Position numbers and translations under genes: made by a program. A DNA stretch of 5,518 nt from Hymenobacter sp. (GTDB lineage Bacteria; Bacteroidota; Bacteroidia; Cytophagales; Hymenobacteraceae): assembly GCA_025362615.1 (NCBI GenBank), contig JANYFQ010000669.1:1-5518 (forward strand), read 5' to 3'. Numbering within the stretch: position 1 is the first letter of the stretch; the number at the start of each line of letters is the position of its first letter. The notes beneath the pieces are model-generated. The model saw only the letters and a program-made list of their open reading frames with translations. It had not been told where the DNA came from and ran no database searches. Positions 1 to 5,384 of this stretch are shown piece after piece.

Positions 1-1380
1 TTCACGTTGTCGGTCAGGTCTTTCCAGGTGCCCGATACGCGGGGCACGTTGGCCTGACCTCCCAGTATGCCTTCGGTGCCCACCTCGCGGGCCACGCGCG
101 TCACCTCGCCCGCAAAAATATTGAGCGAGTCCACCATCTGGTTCAGGTTTTCTTTGAGCTGCAACAGTTCGCCGCGCACGTTCACGGTTATTTTCTGGCT
201 TAGGTCGCCGCGGGCCACGGCGGTGGCCACGTTGGCGATGTCGCGCACTTGGCTCGTGAGGTTCGAGGCCATCGTGTTCACGTTGTCGGTCAGGTCTTTC
301 CAGGTGCCGCTCACGCGGGGCACGTTGGCCTGGCCGCCCAGAATGCCCTCGGTGCCCACCTCGCGGGCCACCCGCGTCACCTCGCCAGCGAAGATGTTGA
401 GCGAATCGACCATCTGGTTGAGGATGTTTTTGAGGTCGAGGATTTCGCCCTGCACGTCCACCGTCATCTTCTGGCCCAGGTCGCCCCGCGCCACGGCCGT
501 GGCCACGGTGGCGATGTCGCGCACCTGGCTCGTCAGGTTAGCCGCCATAAAGTTCACGTTGTCGGTAAGTTCCTTCCAGGTGCCGCCCACGCGGGGCACC
601 ACGGCCTGGCCGCCGAGCTTGCCTTCGGTGCCCACCTCGCGGGCCACCCGCGTCACCTCGTCGCCGAAGATGTTGAGCGAATCGACCATCTGATTCAGGA
701 TGTTTTTCAGCTCCAGGATTTCGCCTTTCACGTTCACCGTCATCTTCTGGCCCAGGTCGCCGCGGGCCACGGCGGTGGCCACGTTGGCGATGTCGCGCAC
801 CTGGCTCGTGAGGTTAGCGGCCATCGTGTTCACGTTGTCGGTCAGGTCTTTCCAGGTGCCGCTCACGCCGGGCACCACGGCCTGGCCGCCGAGCTTGCCT
901 TCGGTGCCTACCTCCAGCGCCACGCGGGTTACTTCGCCGGCGAAGGTGTTGAGCGAGTCCACCATCTGGTTGAGGTTGCCCTTTAGCTGCAGCAGCTCGC
1001 CTTTTACATCGACGGCAATTTTCTGGCTCAAATCGCCCCGCGCCACGGCGGTGGCCACGTTGGCGATGTCGCGTACCTGGCTCGTGAGGTTGGCGGCCAT
1101 CGTATTTACGTTGTCGGTCAGGTCTTTCCACACGCCGCCCACGTTGGGCACCACGGCCTGCCCGCCGAGCTTGCCTTCGGTGCCCACTTCCTGGGCCACG
1201 CGGGTTACCTCGCCGGCAAATACGGTCAGGTTGTCGATGGTGCGGTTGATGGTTTCGGCCATCACCTTGAAGTCGCCCGACACCGGAATCTGGAAGGTTT
1301 CGTCGAGGTTGCCCCGGCTGATTTCCTTGAGCACCTTGCCCACTTCGAGCACCGGCACGGCGATGCTGTCCACGAGGCCA
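1..1380 (-). repeat. 276-bp tandem repeat array encoding 92-residue HAMP units
   Basis: The anchor TTCACGTTGTCGGT starts at 1, 277 and 553 (with one change there), at 829, and as TTTACGTTGTCGGT at 1105. The period is therefore exactly 276 bp, or 92 codons, with no indels. Units 1-276, 277-552, 553-828 and 829-1104 are close copies; the first 60 bases of the first two differ at about 6 positions. In 1105-1380 only the part nearest 1105 is conserved, and its far half is diverged. The register continues at protein level to about position 1590. The array continues past the left edge, so the total copy number is unknown. Confidence 0.93.
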
Positions 1381-1814
1381 TTGATGTTGTTTATCATGTC
1401 GCGCCAAAAGCCCGACGCACCCTCGGCGCTGGCGCGGGCCTTCAGGTTGCCCTCTACGCCAGCTACTTTACTGATGCGCGACACCTCGCCGCCCACACCG
1501 CCAATCATTTCCACCATCGAGTTGTAGGCCTCGGCGATTTCGGCAAAAATGTCGTCGTTCTGTTTGGTCAGGCGCACACTCACGTCGCCTTTCTTAAAGG
1601 CATCGAGCGCAAAAAGCACCCGGTTGAGCTGGTCGTTTACGTAGCCGGGGTCCTGGGTTTCGATGGTGCCGCGGGCGGTTCCCCGGCGGCGGGTAAGGTC
1701 GCTGTTGGTGCGGACCACGTCGAGTGCGGAAATGGCGCCGGCATCGAGCAAATCGTTGTCCCCTGACGAGGCAACGGAGCGGACGGCAGATGACATTTTC
1801 TTAGGGGCAGCCAT
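1..1814 (-). CDS. Poly-HAMP signalling protein, N-terminal 604 residues (probable Nik1-type hybrid histidine kinase), cut by window edge
   Basis: The minus strand is open from ATG 1812-1814 to the left edge. The start gives M-A-A-P-K-K-M-S-S-A; no signal peptide or membrane segment is visible, so the product looks cytosolic. After a roughly 55-residue leader the protein is a chain of HAMP units in an exact 92-residue register: the Gly-Asp/Asn pair that marks each HAMP lies at residues 76, 168, 260, 352, 444 and 536. The conserved units contain EVTRVAREVGTEGKLGGQA, TWKDLTDNVN, MAANLTSQVRDIA and TAVARGDL. This wording is that of the HAMP array of group III fungal histidine kinases (Nik1/Os-1), where HAMP and HAMP-like segments alternate and control an adjoining kinase. 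Related bacterial proteins usually continue into GAF, HisKA, HATPase and receiver domains, but none is visible here, so kinase activity is inferred. The first unit and the front half of the second are diverged. The gene diverges from topA. No Shine-Dalgarno is evident. Confidence 0.9.
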   Translation of the reverse strand, partial: MAAPKKMSSAVRSVASSGDNDLLDAGAISALDVVRTNSDLTRRRGTARGTIETQDPGYVNDQLNRVLFALDAFKKGDVSVRLTKQNDDIFAEIAEAYNSMVEMIGGVGGEVSRISKVAGVEGNLKARASAEGASGFWRDMINNINGLVDSIAVPVLEVGKVLKEISRGNLDETFQIPVSGDFKVMAETINRTIDNLTVFAGEVTRVAQEVGTEGKLGGQAVVPNVGGVWKDLTDNVNTMAANLTSQVRDIANVATAVARGDLSQKIAVDVKGELLQLKGNLNQMVDSLNTFAGEVTRVALEVGTEGKLGGQAVVPGVSGTWKDLTDNVNTMAANLTSQVRDIANVATAVARGDLGQKMTVNVKGEILELKNILNQMVDSLNIFGDEVTRVAREVGTEGKLGGQAVVPRVGGTWKELTDNVNFMAANLTSQVRDIATVATAVARGDLGQKMTVDVQGEILDLKNILNQMVDSLNIFAGEVTRVAREVGTEGILGGQANVPRVSGTWKDLTDNVNTMASNLTSQVRDIANVATAVARGDLSQKITVNVRGELLQLKENLNQMVDSLNIFAGEVTRVAREVGTEGILGGQANVPRVSGTWKDLTDNV

Positions 1815-1855
1815 GAAATGGGGACGGAATGGAGAGGAATGATTGAGCCAGCGGG

Positions 1856-1890
1856 CAAAATACGTGGCGGCGTCGGCACCGTTGCGCAAA
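1856..1890 (-). promoter_or_regulatory. Weak candidate Bacteroidota promoter for the poly-HAMP gene
   Basis: Read on the minus strand, TTTG at 1890-1887 is followed after 24 bases by TATTTTG at 1862-1856, about 42 bases before the start codon. The Bacteroidota sigma consensus is TTTG/TTG, then roughly 17-23 bases, then TAnnTTTG. This site has one base too few in the second box and a slightly long spacer. It is only a candidate. Confidence 0.22.
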
Positions 1891-1923
1891 TTGGCAAACC
1901 AACCGCGAAAGTAAGGCCCGGCA

Positions 1924-1936
1924 GGGTTCTGAACCC
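1924..1936. repeat. 13-bp perfect inverted repeat in the divergent intergenic region
   Basis: GGGTTC-T-GAACCC is a perfect palindrome of two 6-bp arms around one base. It lies between the two divergent genes, upstream of both candidate promoters, where a dimeric regulator could bind. No known operator was recognised, and a short GC-rich palindrome like this can arise by chance. Confidence 0.35.
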
Positions 1937-1998
1937 GGTCGTCACCAATCGGCGTTGCGGAAAGCCACGGCACAAACGCCGGCCGGATTTTTGTGCGG

Positions 1999-2033
1999 TT
2001 GGCGGCGCGGCGCGGGTTCCGGGCGCATCTTTG
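1999..2033 (+). promoter_or_regulatory. Weak candidate Bacteroidota promoter for topA
   Basis: TTG at 1999-2001 is followed after 24 bases by CATCTTTG at 2026-2033, which matches the TAnnTTTG box except at its first base. The spacer is slightly longer than usual. A start just downstream would give a leader of roughly 75 bases before the topA ATG, in the AT-richer part of the intergenic region. Only sequence resemblance supports this. Confidence 0.25.
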
Positions 2034-2115
2034 CGGCCGGTTTTCAATCAATTCCGGGCATTATCGGTTGCTCAGGCACTCGTTTCAGTTTGTTTTTATT
2101 CAGCTTTCAGCGCAC

Positions 2116-4635
2116 ATGGTCAAGAATTTAGTAATTGTCGAGTCGCCCGCCAAGGCCAAAACCATTGAGGGCTACCTCGGCCCCGACTACGTGGTGCGCT
2201 CCAGCTACGGCCACGTCCGCGACCTGCCCAAAGACAACAATGCCATCGACATCGCCAACGGTTTTAAGCCGACTTACGTCGTCGATGCCGACAAGCGGGA
2301 GTTGGTTTCGCAGCTAAAAAAACTGGCGAAAGAGGCCGAAGTCGTGTGGCTGGCGAGTGACGACGACCGCGAAGGCGAGGCCATTTCGTGGCACCTGGCC
2401 GAAACCCTGAACCTAGCCGAGGCCAAAACGCGCCGCATTGTGTTCCGCGAAATCACCAAAACGGCCATCCTTAAGGCCATCGAAAACCCGCGCCGCGTGA
2501 ACCAGGACCTGGTGAACGCCCAGCAGGCCCGCCGGGTGCTCGACCGCCTCGTGGGCTTCGAACTAAGCCCCGTGCTCTGGAAAAAAGTGAAGCCCGGCTT
2601 GAGCGCCGGCCGGGTGCAAAGCGTGGCCGTGCGCCTGGTGGTGGACCGCGAGCGCGAAGTGGCCCAGCACACCCGCAGCAGCGCCTACCGCGTGGTGGCC
2701 CGCTTCGATGCCGGTCGCGGCGCGGTGCTGGAGGCCGAATTGCCCACTCGTTATAAGGTACTGGCCGAGGCCGAAGCATTTTTGCAACGCTGCCTCGGGG
2801 CCAGCTACCAAATTGAAAGCCTGGACAAAAAGCCCGGCAAGCGCAGCCCGGCCGCGCCCTTCACCACCAGCACCTTGCAGCAGGAAGCCAGCCGCAAGCT
2901 CGGCTATTCGGTGGCCCAGACAATGCAGGTGGCCCAAAAACTCTACGAAGCCGGCCGCATCAGCTATATGCGGACCGACTCGGTGAACCTGTCGGGCGAG
3001 GCCCAGGCCGGGGCGCAGGCAGCCATCACGGCGGCCTACGGGGCCGAGTACCACCAGCAGCGCACCTTCAAAACCAAGTCGGCCAGCGCCCAGGAGGCCC
3101 ACGAAGCAATCCGGCCGACTGATTTTGCCCTCGTGAAGGCCGGGGCCGAAGCCTCCGAGCAACGCCTCTACGACCTCATCCGCAAGCGGGCCATGGCCTC
3201 GCAAATGGCCGAGGCCACCGTGGAGCGCACCACGGCCGTCATCGGCATCAGTACCCAGCCGGGCGTGGCGCTCACAGCTAGTGGTGAGGTCATTACGTTT
3301 GAGGGCTTTTTGAAAGTTTACGCCGAAAGCAAGGACGAGGAAGAGGAAGAAACCAGCGATACGGCCGCCGAAAGCAGCTTCTCGCGGGGCCTGCCGCCGC
3401 TCACGGTGGGGCAGGGTTTGCCGCTGCTGCGCCTCACGGCCACCGAGCGGTTTTCGTCGCCCCCGGCCCGCTACACCGAGGCTTCGCTGGTGAAAAAGCT
3501 GGAAGAAATGGGCATTGGCCGCCCCAGCACCTACGCCCCCACCATCAGCACGGTGCAGAAGCGCGGCTACGTCGAAAAAGACAACCGCGAGCCCAAAGTG
3601 CGGAGCTTCCACTTGCTCACGCTCACGGCAACCGGCGTGTCGGACGAGGAGCAGAACGAGAACTACGGGGCCGAGAAAGCCAAGCTTTTCCCGACCGATA
3701 CGGCCATGGTCGTGAACGACTTTCTGGTCGAGCACTTTCCCAACATCGTTGATTTTCAGTTCACGGCGAAGGTTGAAGACGAGTTCGACCAGATTGCCAA
3801 CGGCCGCGAAGACTGGACCAAGATGCTGGGCAACTTTTACCTGCCCTTCCACCAAACCGTGGAACAGGGCCAGGAAATTGACCGCAACACGCTGGGCAGC
3901 ACCCGCGAAATCGGCGTACATCCCGAAACCGGCGACCGTATTTCGGCCCGCCTCGGCAAATACGGCCCCTACGTGGCCCTCGGCGACACCACCAACCCGG
4001 AGGTAAAACCGGCCTACGCCAACCTCCGCAAAGGCCAGTTTATCGAAAGCATTACCCTCGAAGAAGCGCTGGAACTCTTCAAGTTGCCCCGCGTGGTGGG
4101 CACCTACGAAGACAAGGATATGAAGGCTGCATTGGGACGTTTTGGCCCTTACATTCAGCACAACAGCAAGTTTTACTCCCTCACCAAGGAGCAGGACCCG
4201 CACACCATCACGGCCGAAGAAGGCGTGGCCCTCATCGAGCTGAAGCGCAAGACCGATGCTGAGCGCCTCATCAAGTCGTTCGACGAAAACCCCGACATTC
4301 AGGTGCTTAACGGCCGTTTTGGACCCTACATCGTGGCGGGCAAAAAGAACGTCAAAATCCCGAAAGGGGAGGAGCCCACCGAGCTAACGCTGGCCCGCTG
4401 CGTCGAACTCGCCGATGCCACGCCCGACAAGCCCGCCAAAGGCGGCCGTTTCGGCAAAAAGGCAGCCCCCGCCAAAGCCGAAAAAGAGGCCGATGCCCCG
4501 GCCAAAAAAGCCGCTGCCGCCAAAAAACCAGCAGCCAAAAAGCCCGCCGCCAAGAAGAAGCCGGCGGCCAAAAAGCCCGCCACGGCCGCAAAAAAGCCGG
4601 CCACCGCCAAAGCCAAAACCGCCAAAGCTGCCTAA
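2116..4635 (+). CDS. topA: DNA topoisomerase I (type IA), complete, 839 aa
   Basis: TopA relaxes negatively supercoiled DNA by nicking one strand, passing the other through and resealing, using a 5'-phosphotyrosine link and Mg2+. The N-terminus reads MVKNLVIVESPAKAKTI, with the TOPRIM glutamate at E9, and the acidic triad is D82-x-D84-x-E86 in SDDDREGEAISWHLAE. The central gate domain spans about residues 128-575 and includes LSAGRVQSVAVRLVVDRERE, the catalytic motif ISYMRTDS (Tyr284, Arg286), AQEAHEAIRPTD (325-336) and MGIGRPSTYA. An acidic insertion sits at 406-412. Three C-terminal repeats carry GKYGPY (614), GRFGPY (674) and GRFGPY (733); no zinc-ribbon cysteines are present, and a Lys/Ala/Pro tail fills about 772-839. 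This layout is known from Bacteroidota TopA. ATG 2116 was chosen because it aligns with the family N-terminus; the frame is open back to an ATG at 1993, but those 41 residues look non-coding. Nothing appears broken. Confidence 0.98.
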   Translation: MVKNLVIVESPAKAKTIEGYLGPDYVVRSSYGHVRDLPKDNNAIDIANGFKPTYVVDADKRELVSQLKKLAKEAEVVWLASDDDREGEAISWHLAETLNLAEAKTRRIVFREITKTAILKAIENPRRVNQDLVNAQQARRVLDRLVGFELSPVLWKKVKPGLSAGRVQSVAVRLVVDREREVAQHTRSSAYRVVARFDAGRGAVLEAELPTRYKVLAEAEAFLQRCLGASYQIESLDKKPGKRSPAAPFTTSTLQQEASRKLGYSVAQTMQVAQKLYEAGRISYMRTDSVNLSGEAQAGAQAAITAAYGAEYHQQRTFKTKSASAQEAHEAIRPTDFALVKAGAEASEQRLYDLIRKRAMASQMAEATVERTTAVIGISTQPGVALTASGEVITFEGFLKVYAESKDEEEEETSDTAAESSFSRGLPPLTVGQGLPLLRLTATERFSSPPARYTEASLVKKLEEMGIGRPSTYAPTISTVQKRGYVEKDNREPKVRSFHLLTLTATGVSDEEQNENYGAEKAKLFPTDTAMVVNDFLVEHFPNIVDFQFTAKVEDEFDQIANGREDWTKMLGNFYLPFHQTVEQGQEIDRNTLGSTREIGVHPETGDRISARLGKYGPYVALGDTTNPEVKPAYANLRKGQFIESITLEEALELFKLPRVVGTYEDKDMKAALGRFGPYIQHNSKFYSLTKEQDPHTITAEEGVALIELKRKTDAERLIKSFDENPDIQVLNGRFGPYIVAGKKNVKIPKGEEPTELTLARCVELADATPDKPAKGGRFGKKAAPAKAEKEADAPAKKAAAAKKPAAKKPAAKKKPAAKKPATAAKKPATAKAKTAKAA
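4495..4632 (+). repeat. Low-complexity Lys/Ala/Pro-coding repeats at the end of topA
   Basis: Residues 794-839 of TopA are built from degenerate AAKKPAAKKP-type units, and the DNA shows matching runs of GCCAAAAAGCCCGCC-like words. Such histone H1-like basic tails bind DNA without sequence specificity, and are a known add-on in topoisomerases that lack zinc ribbons. The tract should be prone to slippage, so tail length probably varies between strains. Confidence 0.8.
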
Positions 4636-4647
4636 AAACCAACGCTC

Positions 4648-4926
4648 ATGGACCCCATTCAGCCTTTTGAGGAGTGCATCATCGTCACCGTCGAAGACCA
4701 AAGCAAGCTTGCTTTGGTGATGGAATTACTCAGCCATTTCGACTTGGTGCGGGCGCGGCGCGAGAAACTGCCGGTAATGAAAGTTCAGCCCAATGTTGCT
4801 GAACCGCCACCCCTTGAACAACAAGATGGTTTTTTGGCCAGCTACGGAATGTGGGCCGGCCGCGACGATATTGATGCTGACGCACTCCGCGAAAAATGGC
4901 AGCGCGACTTGGATTCACACGACTAA
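4648..4926 (+). CDS. VapB-like antitoxin of a type II toxin-antitoxin pair, 92 aa
   Basis: The gene lies 12 bases after the topA stop and one base before the PIN-toxin start, the usual antitoxin-first order. The protein has two parts. Residues 9-35 (ECIIVTVEDQSKLALVMELL and following) look like a beta strand followed by an amphipathic helix, probably for dimerisation; this is not a recognisable AbrB, ribbon-helix-helix or Phd fold. After a Pro/Gln-rich linker (about 50-60), the tail FLASYGMWAGRDDIDADALR (62-81) plus EKW matches the G-x-W...R-D...R pattern common in VapB C-termini, which wrap around VapC and place an arginine in its active site. The role is to neutralise the toxin and probably to repress its own operon. 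ATG 4648 has no Shine-Dalgarno; an in-frame ATG at 4720 is an alternative start but would remove the strand-helix part. The family assignment rests on the C-terminal motif and the neighbour. Confidence 0.82.
   Translation: MDPIQPFEECIIVTVEDQSKLALVMELLSHFDLVRARREKLPVMKVQPNVAEPPPLEQQDGFLASYGMWAGRDDIDADALREKWQRDLDSHD
4697..4718. repeat. 22-bp perfect palindrome inside the antitoxin gene
   Basis: ACCAAAGCAAG is followed directly by its reverse complement CTTGCTTTGGT, with no mismatch or spacer. It covers antitoxin codons 17-24 and ends one base before an in-frame ATG at 4720. In RNA it could fold into a roughly 9-bp hairpin with a 4-base loop; in DNA it is a good dimer-binding site. Autoregulatory function is inferred only. 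Confidence 0.6.
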
Positions 4927-4927
4927 G

Positions 4928-5314
4928 ATGGTTCTGCTCGACACAAATATTCTCATCGGATTTTGGAAGCAAAATGCACTGATGCAAAGCCAATTGCAAG
5001 CTATTGGTGAAACTAATTTGTGTATCAGTGCGGTAACGGAAGCAGAGCTTTTGGTGGGTGCCCGCGACACGCAGGATTTGCGGATGATTCGGCGTAAAAT
5101 AGCGCACTTGCCGGTCATACCGATTGACCCGGACATTTGCACATCAATGGCCAAACTGCTGACTAAGTTCGTGTTGAGTCATCGCCTGCAAATGCCCGAT
5201 GCCCTGATTGCCGCCACGGCCCTGCACCACGACCTTCCGCTTTTCACGCTCAATTTGAAGGACTTTCGCTACATTCCTAACCTGCGTTTACACCAACTCA
5301 CGCCGGATAATTGA
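4928..5314 (+). CDS. vapC: VapC-like PIN-domain ribonuclease toxin, 128 aa
   Basis: VapC toxins are Mg2+-dependent endoribonucleases that cut tRNA or rRNA and stop translation until the antitoxin blocks them. The start MVLLDTNILIGFW gives the first metal-binding acid (Asp5); SAVTEAELLVGA gives Glu40; MPDALIAATAL gives Asp91; TLNLKDF gives Asp112. These are the four acidic positions of a PIN active site in the usual order, and 128 aa is a normal length, so the enzyme looks intact. ATG 4928 is chosen because it opens the conserved LLDTN strand and lies one base after the antitoxin TAA, suggesting translational coupling; the frame extends upstream to an ATG at 4793, but that would overlap the antitoxin. 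GC content is about 50% by hand count, clearly below topA, which is compatible with acquisition. The RNA target cannot be read from sequence. Confidence 0.93.
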   Translation: MVLLDTNILIGFWKQNALMQSQLQAIGETNLCISAVTEAELLVGARDTQDLRMIRRKIAHLPVIPIDPDICTSMAKLLTKFVLSHRLQMPDALIAATALHHDLPLFTLNLKDFRYIPNLRLHQLTPDN

Positions 5315-5322
5315 AGCCTGAT

Positions 5323-5357
5323 AAAATGCCCGTTCCGAAAATCGGAGCGGGCATTTT
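5323..5357 (+). terminator. Intrinsic terminator after vapC, probably bidirectional
   Basis: A 16-bp stem (AAAATGCCCGTTCCGA pairing with TCGGAGCGGGCATTTT, one G-T wobble) closes on a 3-base AAA loop, starting 8 bases after the vapC stop. The GC-rich core is flanked by an A-run on the left and a T-run on the right, so it can stop transcription from either side: vapC from the left and the transposase from the right. Confidence 0.88.
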
Positions 5358-5384
5358 GTTACCCCACAATTTCAAGTATAGGAC

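Larger units (their letters stand above)
1815..2115. promoter_or_regulatory. Divergent intergenic region between the poly-HAMP gene and topA
   Basis: These 301 bases separate two genes transcribed away from each other, so they must carry both promoters and any shared control sites. Reading frames cross the region on both strands, but they have no recognisable protein character. The stretch next to topA (about 2041-2110) is noticeably more AT-rich, with T-runs, than the GC-rich middle (about 1970-2040), as expected for an untranslated leader. No purine-rich Shine-Dalgarno precedes either start, which is usual in Bacteroidota. No RNA gene or riboswitch was recognised. Confidence 0.7.

Noticed and set aside
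1..1380. CRISPR array or other non-coding repeat system
   Set aside because: Units are 276 bp, have no spacers, and keep an open reading frame of HAMP domains; this is a coding repeat.
814..1407. Minus-strand open frame of 197 codons in another frame of the HAMP array
   Set aside because: Arg/Gln/Gly-rich low-complexity translation, entirely overlapping the real frame; an out-of-frame product of GC-rich repeats.
249..1527. Long plus-strand open frames opposite the poly-HAMP gene (249-986 and 700-1527)
   Set aside because: They repeat with the same 276-bp period because they mirror the minus-strand array; the minus frame gives recognisable HAMP motifs, while these give His/Val- or Ser/Thr/Pro-rich sequence with no family character.
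1993..2115. 41-residue N-terminal extension of TopA from ATG 1993
   Set aside because: TopA family proteins start at the equivalent of ATG 2116 (M-V-K-N-L-V-I-V-E-S); the extension is Arg- and aromatic-rich with no conserved character.
2563..4203. 546-codon open frame antisense to topA
   Set aside because: Long antisense frames are common opposite GC-rich coding DNA; the translation shows no motifs, and topA on the other strand is complete and conserved.
4384..4720. Overlapping open frames around the topA tail (plus 4415-4720, minus 4326-4701)
   Set aside because: They translate to Pro/Lys- or Gly/Phe-rich low complexity and are by-products of the repetitive Lys/Ala/Pro codons in the topA tail.
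4793..4927. Earlier start for the PIN toxin at ATG 4793
   Set aside because: It would overlap the antitoxin gene in another frame by 134 bases; the conserved PIN strand begins exactly at ATG 4928.
4730..5154. Minus-strand open frames opposite the toxin-antitoxin pair (4730-5107 and 4915-5154)
   Set aside because: No recognisable motif and full overlap with two plus-strand genes that carry clear family signatures.
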